Shown: in pieces, positions 1 through 4,937 of the stretch
How positions within the stretch are numbered: position 1 is the stretch's first letter
Layout: each line of letters starts with the position of its first letter
DNA from: an uncultured Eubacteriales bacterium
Lineage (GTDB): Bacteria; Bacillota; Clostridia; Christensenellales; Borkfalkiaceae
Direction: 5' to 3'
Assembly (NCBI GenBank): GCA_958405585.1
Contig: CATYEP010000142.1
Coordinates: forward strand, 1-5,099
Length of the DNA: 5,099 bases
The notes under the pieces: generated by a model
Databases searched by the model: none
Told to the model about the DNA's origin: nothing
Seen by the model: only the letters and a program-made list of their open reading frames with translations
Program-made: the position numbers and the translations under genes

Positions 1-130
1 TGACGTCGCCGCGCCCTTCGACTGCAAACTATCCGATGCTGAGATTTTGCAACGCATCAAAAACGGCGTGTCCCTGCTCGACGGCCATTACGACGCCGTC
101 GCCACCATAGAACGCCAGAATATCGAATAA
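1..130 (+). CDS. C-terminal 42 codons of an unidentified protein (5' partial)
   Basis: An open frame enters from the left edge (reading frame from base 2) and ends in TAA at 128-130. The visible tail starts DVAAPFDCKLSDAEILQRIK, then has a GVSLLDGHYDAV stretch, and ends IERQNIE. It is soluble and mixed in charge, with no membrane segment, and is probably largely helical. The codons are GC-rich (many GCC, GTC, CTC and GAC), which supports real coding. A hairpin terminator begins 32 bases after the stop, as expected at the end of a transcription unit. I do not recognise the family from this fragment, and the piece is too short to assign a function. Confidence 0.7.
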   Translation, partial: DVAAPFDCKLSDAEILQRIKNGVSLLDGHYDAVATIERQNIE

Positions 131-161
131 CTTCCCATTAAAACTTTCCGTATATCGGCAA

Positions 162-196
162 AGCGGTGCGGCATAACTGCCGCACCGCTCTTTATT
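162..196. terminator. Intrinsic terminator between convergent genes
   Basis: A perfect 12-bp inverted repeat, AGCGGTGCGGCA (162-173) and TGCCGCACCGCT (178-189), encloses a TAAC loop and is followed on the plus strand by CTTTATT. It ends the plus-strand gene that stops at 130. The minus-strand gene stops at 195-197, so its transcript enters the same hairpin at once. In that direction the tail is only TTT, so the minus-strand terminator is weaker. Confidence 0.8.
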
Positions 197-989
197 ACAA
201 ACGATCTAATATTTTCTTTTTTGCTTCTTCCCATTCCTGCACGGTAAGAACACCGCTATCATATAAACCTTTCAGTTCATGCAACGAAGAAACAAAATTT
301 TTTTCGTCTTGCTGTTCTTCCGCTCCTTGCTCTTCCGTTTTGTTTTCTTCTTTCGGAATCTCAGCAACTTTTTCCCGATCTTTTACTTTAAAACTGACCG
401 TCCAATATGCAACTTCCGTCAATGCAATCAAAATAAACGGCATAAACGACAACGTACGGAAAATATCCCCCACAAACAGCGACGAAGATTGTGACAGCGT
501 TTCCAACAATCTTTTCCATTCCGAATTGAGAATTATTATGTAAAGAATCCCCTCTGCAAAATACACAAATGCAGCCCATAATCCCACTGCCGCCATCAGC
601 TTTGCAATATTTTCTTTCTCTCCCCTGATCAACCAGATCACTGATCCGATACACATTGCGGCAGCCAATAACAGCAACAGAATATTTACTACCTGCGAAA
701 AAATATTCAACCACGTAAAAGATACTGCCGAAAAACGCACCCCTGCCGTTTCCGCCGCAGAAACAGACATTTGCTCAAAAAAAACGACAACTCCGCTTCT
801 GCCGCTCATTAACTGAAATCCATTCTCCGATGCATAAGACATTCCGTATGTTTCCAATAATTTTCCGTATTCGCCCAGCACCCCCGACAGATCTATTTGC
901 ACCACGGGAAATAATAATCCCAAAAACAATAATAGCGACATCGTTGCCAAAAATACTCCCAACAAAATATGCCGCAATGACTTTTTCAT
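195..989 (-). CDS. Four-helix membrane protein with C-terminal SHOCT domain
   Basis: The 264-residue product has four hydrophobic helices at about residues 8-30, 97-121, 130-154 and 178-200. A soluble loop of roughly 65 residues lies between helices 1 and 2. After helix 4 comes a Lys/Glu/Gln-rich linker (about 201-232). The last ~28 residues (ELKGLYDSGVLTVQEWEEAK, then KKILDRL) match the SHOCT pattern: a helix, a G-hydrophobic-T turn, then E.EEAKKK.L. SHOCT domains are short C-terminal modules found on many membrane and cytoplasmic proteins and are thought to mediate oligomerisation; their exact role is not established. By topology, both ends should lie in the cytoplasm. The ATG at 987-989 is preceded by AAGGAG (1001-1006 on the opposite strand) at 11 bases and by a closer AGGGGAG. 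The gene diverges from a small XRE regulator whose likely operators cover this gene's promoter, so it is probably repressed by that regulator. The molecular function is unknown. Confidence 0.85.
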   Translation of the reverse strand: MKKSLRHILLGVFLATMSLLLFLGLLFPVVQIDLSGVLGEYGKLLETYGMSYASENGFQLMSGRSGVVVFFEQMSVSAAETAGVRFSAVSFTWLNIFSQVVNILLLLLAAAMCIGSVIWLIRGEKENIAKLMAAVGLWAAFVYFAEGILYIIILNSEWKRLLETLSQSSSLFVGDIFRTLSFMPFILIALTEVAYWTVSFKVKDREKVAEIPKEENKTEEQGAEEQQDEKNFVSSLHELKGLYDSGVLTVQEWEEAKKKILDRL

Positions 990-1023
990 CTCCCCTTTTT
1001 CTCCTTTGTTCGTTTCTGTTCAT

Positions 1024-1052
1024 ATTATATCAGGTCAATAGACCTATGTCAA
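1024..1052 (-). promoter_or_regulatory. Perfect-consensus sigma-A promoter for the SHOCT membrane gene
   Basis: Read on the minus strand, TTGACA (1047-1052) is followed by exactly 17 bases and then TATAAT (1024-1029). Both hexamers match consensus in full. Transcription would start near 1017, giving a leader of about 28 bases that contains the AAGGAG ribosome binding site and leads to the ATG at 989. A promoter this strong normally needs a repressor, and the inverted repeats in and around its spacer supply a binding site. Confidence 0.88.
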
Positions 1053-1067
1053 GACTTTTGACCTGAT
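1029..1067. promoter_or_regulatory. Nested inverted repeats: probable repressor operators in the divergent promoter region
   Basis: ATCAGGTCAA (1029-1038) and TTGACCTGAT (1058-1067) form a perfect 10-bp inverted repeat with a 19-bp interior. Inside it are two tighter palindromes that share the same half-site: AGGTC-AATA-GACCT (1032-1045), which fills most of the promoter spacer, and GTCAA-GACTT-TTGAC (1048-1062), which overlaps the -35 box. The array runs from the last base of the -10 box to beyond the -35 box of the minus-strand promoter. It stops 19 bases before the ATG of the XRE repressor. This is the usual geometry for a small Cro/CI-type repressor controlling its own gene and a divergent target. 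That the neighbouring regulator binds here is inferred. Confidence 0.72.
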
Positions 1068-1079
1068 CTTGCTTACAAT
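1051..1079 (+). promoter_or_regulatory. Tentative promoter for the XRE regulator
   Basis: A TACAAT -10 box (1074-1079) lies 17 bases after AAGACT (1051-1056), which keeps only the GAC core of a -35 box. It sits beside and within the operator array, which suits an autoregulated gene. Transcription would start at about 1086, at or immediately before the ATG at 1087, implying a leaderless mRNA. A better -35-like TTGACC at 1058-1063 has no suitably spaced -10 box. The prediction is weak and needs 5'-end mapping. Confidence 0.35.
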
Positions 1080-1086
1080 AAAAGGC

Positions 1087-1299
1087 ATGAAGAATGAATA
1101 TCCTTATATAGAACTCATCAAACAACTTATGGCAGAAAAAAGTTTGAGCCAGCAAAAGCTCGCCGATGCTCTGCAAGTGAATCAAACAACCGTAAGCCAA
1201 TGGCTGCTTGGAAAAAAGAAACCGGGCTATGACAGTATTCTGGCATTGTATGAGCGTTTCGGGCTTACGCCGAATCAACTGTTTGGGCTGGAAGACTGA
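1087..1299 (+). CDS. Small XRE/Cro-CI family HTH transcriptional regulator
   Basis: The 70-residue protein is essentially one helix-turn-helix domain of the HTH_3 (XRE/Cro) class. IKQLMAEKSLSQQKLADALQ is helix 1 and the start of the HTH, and VNQTTVSQWLLGKKKPGYDS carries the recognition helix (about residues 32-41). LALYERFGLTPNQLFG is the typical closing helix, the 'L..ia..f.v....Ll' signature of this family. There is no sensor or dimerisation domain beyond it. A TTG at 1069 in the same frame would add six residues, but it abuts the operator and has no ribosome binding site, so I prefer the ATG at 1087. That ATG also lacks a well-spaced site, with AAAGG only one base upstream, which suggests a leaderless or weakly translated message. 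The gene lies 63 bases before the GNAT gene on the same strand with no clear terminator between, and it diverges from the SHOCT membrane gene. It probably represses that gene and itself. Confidence 0.88.
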   Translation: MKNEYPYIELIKQLMAEKSLSQQKLADALQVNQTTVSQWLLGKKKPGYDSILALYERFGLTPNQLFGLED

Positions 1300-1362
1300 T
1301 GGTACGCGCAGGAAAAGAGCGCAGCCTGCAAAATAAAATTAGAGAACGCAAAGAGGTCGAAC

Positions 1363-1812
1363 ATGAACGAGAACGGGCAGAACAAATTTTTCAAAGAGCC
1401 TTTTCACACAAGCGCCTTTCGGCATCTGCCCGCTGAGGCAAAACTTATCCGTGAAGAAGTGTTTATGCGCGAACAGGGCTTTTCGGAAGAATTTGACGAA
1501 ACGGACGCAAAAGCCGTACACATACTCCTGTTTTTCGGACAAAAAGCCATAGGTACATGCCGTTATTTTCAGCGCGGCGACCTATGGTTTATCGGACGCG
1601 TCGCCGTCCTGCATGAATTTCGCGGCAAAGGCTGCGGGAAAATGCTTTTACAGGCGGCCGAGCGCGAGATCGTAAACCGCGGCGGAAATTGCTGTTGCCT
1701 GCACGCACAGTGCCGCGCTATGGATTTTTATGCGCGGTGCGGGTATTCCCCTTGCGGCCAACCCTTCGATGAGGAAGGCTGTCCGCATATTACAATGAAA
1801 AAAATACTCTGA
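1363..1812 (+). CDS. GNAT family N-acetyltransferase
   Basis: The 149-residue protein has the GNAT fold of the YjcF/ElaA-like branch (Acetyltransf_10 type). The N-terminal IREEVFMREQGFSEEFDETD (about 29-48) matches the 'iR..VF..EQ.....E.De.D' entry motif of that branch. Residues 79-95, RVAVLHEFRGKGCGKML, are motif A, in which R-G-K-G-C-G forms the pyrophosphate-binding loop for acetyl-CoA. AMDFYARCGY (about 119-128) and FDEEGCPHITMKK (about 135-147) are the closing motifs. It should transfer an acetyl group from acetyl-CoA to an amine; the substrate cannot be told from sequence. The ATG at 1363 follows AGAGGT (1352-1357) at good spacing. It contains nine cysteines, including CCC at 110-112, which is high for a protein of this size. 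It is probably co-transcribed with the XRE regulator 63 bases upstream. Confidence 0.92.
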   Translation: MNENGQNKFFKEPFHTSAFRHLPAEAKLIREEVFMREQGFSEEFDETDAKAVHILLFFGQKAIGTCRYFQRGDLWFIGRVAVLHEFRGKGCGKMLLQAAEREIVNRGGNCCCLHAQCRAMDFYARCGYSPCGQPFDEEGCPHITMKKIL

Positions 1813-1877
1813 GAAACACTCTCCAAAATATAATGCTGAATTAAAAAAAGTTCTGCCGATAAGATTATCTATTCATT

Positions 1878-1984
1878 CGGTTTTTTACGTTCAGTCTTTT
1901 TGGTTTATGTGCTCTTTTACGTTCAGTCGGTTTTTACGTTCAGTCTTTTTGTTTATATGATCTTTTACGTTCGTTCGGTTTTTC
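1878..1984. repeat. Two-unit ~49-bp tandem repeat with four TTTTACGTTC boxes
   Basis: Unit 1 (1878-1927, 50 bp) and unit 2 (1928-1975, 48 bp) each begin CGGTTTTT and contain ACGTTCAGTCTTTTTG, a GTTTAT-like middle and a second TTTTACGTTC. A truncated third start, CGGTTTTTC, follows at 1976. The 10-mer TTTTACGTTC occurs exactly four times, at 1883, 1915, 1932 and 1963, with alternating spacing of 32, 17 and 31 bases. The last CGGTTTT pairs with AAAACCG (1985-1991) to make a small weak hairpin. Unit lengths are not multiples of three, which argues against a protein repeat. The function is unknown. Confidence 0.75.
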
Positions 1985-1999
1985 AAAACCGGCGAATAA

Positions 2000-2029
2000 A
2001 GCCGCGCCTTCGGTATCGAAGGCGCGGCT
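2000..2029. terminator. Strong bidirectional hairpin terminator (first of two)
   Basis: A perfect 13-bp stem, AGCCGCGCCTTCG (2000-2012) and CGAAGGCGCGGCT (2017-2029), closes a GTAT loop. The minus-strand tail reads TTTATT and the plus-strand tail ATTTCTG. It can end the plus-strand GNAT transcript and act as a back-up stop for the minus-strand lipoprotein transcript. Confidence 0.78.
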
Positions 2030-2054
2030 ATTTCTGATCGTAAATCAAAAGAGT

Positions 2055-2084
2055 GGGGCAGCCGCAAAAATTTGCGGCTGCCCC
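2055..2084. terminator. Strong bidirectional hairpin terminator (second of two)
   Basis: GGGGCAGCCGC (2055-2065) pairs with GCGGCTGCCCC (2074-2084). The AAAAATTT interior can add three A-T pairs. On the minus strand the stem is followed by ACTCTTTTG. It lies about 70 bases after the TAA of the lipoprotein frame, making it the first terminator that transcript meets. The plus-strand tail has TTTTT seven bases after the stem. Confidence 0.78.
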
Positions 2085-2154
2085 CGTACATTTTTAATAC
2101 ATCGTTATCGGTCCTGCCCCAAAAACAAGGCTCTCAGTTTCTGCCGATCCTGCC

Positions 2155-3426
2155 TTATTCCCCGAACCTGACCTGCCAGTCCGCCAGAATTTCTTGCAGG
2201 ATTTCCTGCGGTACGTCCGCCGTATACTTCAGATGCGGCATCGCTTGGGTAAATGTCCAGACATCTTCGCTCAGCGTTGCCATGATCACTTCCCGCATCG
2301 TTGCATCCGACCATTTTTCAACCAGAGTCACACCCTCGGGCTGCAATCTGAGATATGCCTCCGCAAATACATCCCGCAAAACCCCTTCCGAAATAGAAAA
2401 AATCATCGACTTCGCAAGTACGTTCGACACGATCGCTCTCTCCGCAATGTATGTTCTGTCTTTTGCTTCCACGCTGAAAATCGCACCTATCGCACCGTCG
2501 ATCAGAGCATCTCTGATTTCCACATCCGCGATCGAACAATCGAAACTGCGCGAACACACTCCGCCCGCACGCGCCACGCCTCTTTCGCCGTACATAGAAT
2601 CATCCAGAATTTTCCCCGTAAACAAACAGCTGTAAATTTCGCTCGCTTTCCGCGGATTCTGCATCTGCGTATATTCGGTATATGCCATTCCTGCATCCCC
2701 GACCAATCCGCCAAAATATGCTGTTTCATAAAGAGACGTCCGCGGGTTTAAAGGCAGCGAAATGCTCCCCGTAAATGCCGAATACGCGAGTCCGCTTCTC
2801 CACATCTGTCCGATCAGTCCGCCCGCAATTCTCGATGCTGAAATTTTCGCATCGCTCCTGCAAGCTGCGATCGCCGATGTGTCACACCTGCCGACGATCC
2901 CGCCCGCTACACTGCCGCTTTCCATTGATCCGCTGAACGTACAATTCCGCAGAACACTGTTTCGCAGTTCCCCCACGACACCGCCCAGCATCCCGTACAA
3001 CGGATATTCTCCCATGTCTTCACAGTATAAGCCGAGATCACTTTTTACTCTGCAATCCGTAACTTCACAGCCATACGCAAACCCGATCAGTCCGCCCATG
3101 TTGCTGAACGACCAGCTTCCGCTTTCAAAATTCTCTTTCCTGCCCTGCACAAGTTTGCAGTTCGTGATCGTACAGTCGCGCGCAAATCCGATTAAAGCTC
3201 CTACCGTCACCGAGTACCGCACTTCTACCCGATAATCTTCCAATATCACATTTTTGATCTCACTTCCCACTGCTGTGCCGAACAGTCCGAAACTTTCCTG
3301 CGCATATGCCGAATCCAGACGCTGTATCGACAGCCGCGTGATCTTAAAATTGTTTCCGTCATAATGGCTTTGGAACGGTTGCTTCTCTGTCCCCATCGGT
3401 TGCCAACGGTCCAGAACCGTTTGCAT
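2155..3426 (-). pseudogene. GLUG-repeat beta-helix region, 3' portion of a lipoprotein gene split by an in-frame TAG
   Basis: This 423-codon open stretch continues the lipoprotein frame that stops at 3433-3435; stop and ATG are in the same frame, with two codons (GCG GGG) between. It opens mid-domain with RWQPMGTEKQPFQSHYDGNN and FKITRLSI, the 'W.PIG...pF.G..DGn...I..L.i' element that normally follows a 'NDIDLSA' segment. About eight GLUG-type repeats follow, at residues 46-67, 75-95, 110-130, 148-168, 175-195, 201-222, 238-273 and 288-309. Each has a GG(L/I/V)(I/V)G core and then an N/T-C-x-(hydrophobic) strand. It ends VWTFTQAMPHLKY, the usual W...P.L closing motif of these proteins, plus a short helical tail. 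Such repeats form a right-handed beta-helix on surface or secreted proteins. Alone this piece has no signal peptide, and the ATG has only GGCGGGG directly against it, so it is unlikely to be a functional separate gene. It would be exported only if the TAG is read through. Confidence 0.8.
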
Positions 3427-3432
3427 CCCCGC

Positions 3433-3435
3433 CTA
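3433..3435 (-). other. In-frame TAG codon interrupting the lipoprotein gene
   Basis: On the minus strand the frame reads ACG GGT GAG AAA GTG TAG GCG GGG ATG CAA. The frame is open for 239 codons before the TAG and 425 after it. The split falls between a NDIDLSA element and its expected W-PMG-DG continuation. A single C-to-T change in CAG (Gln), or G-to-A in TGG (Trp), would explain it. The five other complete-gene or gene-end stops in the window are TAA or TGA. Confidence 0.9.
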
Positions 3436-4152
3436 CACTTTCTCACCCGTATCTACCGCCGATAAATCAATGTCGTTCATCTGCTTGAAATACGTTCCCG
3501 CAGGATATTCCGACATCTCCAAAAACATCTCCGCATTGTAAACAAGATACGGGTCTTCCGCCGTACCATTCCCAGCCCGCGACGGAAGTTCTACCGGCTT
3601 ATTTTCTTCCGAAATCGTAACATAATACCGTATCGACAAATCACTCATGATGATAATATTGTCGATCTGATAAAGATTCGTCTCACCGTCATACGTCAAC
3701 GTAACCGAAAACGTTACCGTCTTTTCTTCCCGATTACGGATCGTATTGCCGAATACTCCGTCCGAATACCTGTATTTTATGCCGTTGATCACAACCGTAT
3801 AGATAAAATCTACCGTATCTTCCAGATCGATCAGCGTAATATCTATACAGAATTCTTTCCCCTCTTTCAGATACGCCGCCGAACTCGTCGCTTCGATCGG
3901 CAATTCTTCCGATCCTTCTTCCTGCTCATCTTTGTGCCATCCGCCCGGCCGCCGATACGTGCAGCTGTACAATTCGATCTTTTCGTTTACGGACGGGACT
4001 CCCGTCTCCTCCTCCGGTTCTTCCTCTTCCTGCGTTTGCCCGGACTGATCATCACCCGTACCCTGCGATATCGGCCGCCGAGCGCCGCTGCATCCGACCG
4101 CACCGAGAGCCAATAGGATCACCAGCAATATGATCATAAACTTTTTCATCAT
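3433..4152 (-). CDS. Secreted lipoprotein, N-terminal portion (GLUG-repeat protein truncated at TAG)
   Basis: The 239 residues start MMKKFMIILLVILLALGAVG, a classic lipoprotein signal peptide with lipobox A-V-G-C; Cys21 should be lipidated and the protein anchored outside the membrane. An acidic, low-complexity spacer (about 31-54, EEEEPEEE) follows. Next is an unassigned domain rich in beta strands (about 57-182). At 194-206 comes GNGTAEDPYLVYN, then YFKQMNDIDLSA (221-232). The G.GT..DPY...N / NDIDLS pair is the standard entry to GLUG-type beta-helix domains, so the protein breaks off just as that domain begins. The ATG at 4150-4152 follows AGGAG (4160-4164) at seven bases; a second ATG lies directly behind it. 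A near-consensus promoter lies upstream. The likely intact product is 665 codons, running on to 2155. The present state is a recent nonsense allele, a recoded gene, or a sequence error. The ligand or role is unknown. Confidence 0.85.
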   Translation of the reverse strand: MMKKFMIILLVILLALGAVGCSGARRPISQGTGDDQSGQTQEEEEPEEETGVPSVNEKIELYSCTYRRPGGWHKDEQEEGSEELPIEATSSAAYLKEGKEFCIDITLIDLEDTVDFIYTVVINGIKYRYSDGVFGNTIRNREEKTVTFSVTLTYDGETNLYQIDNIIIMSDLSIRYYVTISEENKPVELPSRAGNGTAEDPYLVYNAEMFLEMSEYPAGTYFKQMNDIDLSAVDTGEKV

Positions 4153-4210
4153 CTTCTCACTCCTGTCTGACTTTTTCGCTTAAATTATTTCCCCTAAATT
4201 GCTCTCAATC

Positions 4211-4239
4211 ATTGTAACCTAAAATTATGGTTTCGTCAA
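4211..4239 (-). promoter_or_regulatory. Sigma-A promoter for the GLUG lipoprotein gene
   Basis: On the minus strand TTGACG (4234-4239) is followed by 17 bases and then TACAAT (4211-4216), so each hexamer is one base from consensus. Transcription would start near 4204, with a leader of about 50 bases to the ATG at 4152 carrying AGGAG. This shows that the interrupted gene still has a good promoter. I see no operator-like repeat overlapping it. Confidence 0.78.
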
Positions 4240-4328
4240 TACGTTTTTCTTTTTTCCCGAAAATAATGCACGTCTTTGCATTCTCAGCCTTGCGTTTTAT
4301 GGGTTCACATAACGGCGCCATTGACATC

Positions 4329-4361
4329 GGCTTTTCACAATAAAATTTGTTTGTGAAAGCC
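4329..4361. repeat. Imperfect inverted repeat in the intergenic region
   Basis: GGCTTTTCACAA (4329-4340) pairs with TTGTGAAAGCC (4351-4361) apart from one bulged T, around a TAAAATTTGT loop. It lies between the terminator of the 150-residue membrane protein gene and the promoter of the lipoprotein gene. It has no adjoining T tract that makes a clear terminator. It could be a decayed or secondary terminator, or a binding site. The rest of 4252-4378 shows nothing I can name. Confidence 0.45.
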
Positions 4362-4378
4362 CTTTCCGAAATGACATA

Positions 4379-4412
4379 AAGCAACCCGAATCAATATAGA
4401 TTCGGGTTGCTT
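4379..4412 (-). terminator. Terminator of the three-helix membrane protein gene
   Basis: The perfect 14-bp stem AAGCAACCCGAATC (4379-4392) and GATTCGGGTTGCTT (4399-4412) has an AATATA loop. It begins 23 bases after the TGA at 4436-4438. On the minus strand the stem ends in the run CTTTATG, a short U tract. It separates this gene from the lipoprotein gene, which has its own promoter further on. Confidence 0.8.
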
Positions 4413-4435
4413 CGTTACCGTACTGCTTAATTGTT

Positions 4436-4888
4436 TCATTTTTTATTCGCGGCCACACTCTCGTTTCCGTCTTCCGCATCGACCTTACTATCCTCTTTTA
4501 CCGTGCTGTCCGTTTTTGCGGCGTTTGATTTTTCAGTCTTGGAAGCGTCTGCGCCTTCTTTCTCCCCGCCAAAGAGCGACAAAATAATGAATGCCGCATA
4601 GACCGCGATCTTTGCGATCTGCATGAAAAAGCGGAACCAACTGAGAAAGTCACTGAAGCCTTGATTGTACCCCGACAAGCCGTAAATGGAAGAGAGAATG
4701 GACACAAATGCATCGAGTGCCGTAAAAATCAGCGTCACAATGAACGCCGTTTTGGCGGTACGCCGCAGATCCTCATCCTCGCTCTTTACGATGACATAAC
4801 CGCCCGTTATGGCGTACGCGATCAGGCTGACATAACCGCAAAGCCAGATCAACGCCTTTTTCCAACGATTATTCCAGATATTTTTCAT
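4436..4888 (-). CDS. Three-helix membrane protein with charged C-terminal tail, unknown function
   Basis: The 150-residue protein has three hydrophobic helices at about residues 12-34, 45-68 and 86-107. Short loops join them; the first carries KSEDEDLRRTAK. The last ~43 residues form a hydrophilic, probably disordered Lys/Glu/Asp/Ser/Ala tail (EKEGADASKTEK through NESVAANKK). By the positive-inside rule the Arg/Lys-rich N-terminus (NNRWKK) should be cytoplasmic. The ATG at 4886-4888 has an excellent AGGAGG (4894-4899) at five bases, and a consensus promoter lies directly upstream. It appears to be a single-gene unit, since it has its own promoter and terminator. I do not recognise the family; the layout resembles small uncharacterised membrane proteins common in Firmicutes. 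No catalytic motif is visible. Confidence 0.85.
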   Translation of the reverse strand: MKNIWNNRWKKALIWLCGYVSLIAYAITGGYVIVKSEDEDLRRTAKTAFIVTLIFTALDAFVSILSSIYGLSGYNQGFSDFLSWFRFFMQIAKIAVYAAFIILSLFGGEKEGADASKTEKSNAAKTDSTVKEDSKVDAEDGNESVAANKK

Positions 4889-4907
4889 GATTCCCTCCTT
4901 TTTCTTT

Positions 4908-4937
4908 ATTATACGACATAAAAATTATTTTTGTCAA
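4908..4937 (-). promoter_or_regulatory. Perfect-hexamer sigma-A promoter for the three-helix membrane protein gene
   Basis: On the minus strand TTGACA (4932-4937), an 18-base spacer and TATAAT (4908-4913) match consensus hexamers. Transcription would start near 4901, so the leader is only about 13 bases and begins almost at the AGGAGG ribosome binding site. This predicts strong, constitutive-looking expression; no operator palindrome is apparent here. Confidence 0.85.

Larger units (their letters stand above)
1813..2154. other. Gene-free intergenic stretch between convergent units
   Basis: This stretch of about 340 bases separates the GNAT gene from the end of the GLUG lipoprotein gene. Its first 65 bases are AT-rich with nothing I recognise. 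They are followed by a T-rich tandem repeat (1878-1984) and two strong GC hairpins (2000-2029 and 2055-2084). The last ~70 bases before 2155 show no signal I can support. A 66-codon open frame on the minus strand (1891-2091) crosses both hairpins and the repeat, has no ribosome binding site and is not credible as a gene. Confidence 0.7.

Noticed and set aside
166..543. Plus-strand frames at 166-543 and 279-494
   Set aside because: They are antisense to the SHOCT membrane gene. Their Phe/Ser-rich translations are what the reverse of Lys/Glu codons yields, and the first begins inside the terminator.
1299..1436. Plus-strand 45-codon frame starting at the TGATG overlap after the XRE gene (MVRAGKERSL...)
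   Set aside because: The overlap start is suggestive of translational coupling, but the product is an Arg/Glu/Lys-rich string, more than half of the frame overlaps the GNAT coding region, and the GNAT start has its own good AGAGGT site.
1878..1984. CRISPR-like array
   Set aside because: There are only two imperfect tandem units, similar along their whole length with no unique spacers of constant size, and no cas gene nearby.
1891..2091. Minus-strand 66-codon frame with a KNR.NVK.HIN repeat
   Set aside because: It runs through two perfect terminator-type hairpins, has no ribosome binding site, and its apparent protein repeat arises from a DNA repeat whose units are not multiples of three.
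2072..3235. Long plus-strand open frames (2072-2635, 2194-2751, 2762-3235) opposite the GLUG region
   Set aside because: They lie antisense to a frame with clear GLUG repeats and a conserved end motif. Their translations are low-complexity Ser/Pro/Ile- or Arg/His-rich with no recognisable domain, and the best explanation is codon-bias shadowing.
2155..3426. Independent gene starting at ATG 3424-3426
   Set aside because: It is in the same frame as the upstream lipoprotein, begins in mid-domain, lacks a signal peptide for an extracellular repeat protein, and has no properly spaced ribosome binding site. Reinitiation after the TAG is possible, but a separate gene is unlikely.
4297..4479. Minus-strand 60-codon frame
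   Set aside because: It overlaps the end of the 150-residue gene, crosses the perfect terminator stem, and has no ribosome binding site or recognisable feature.
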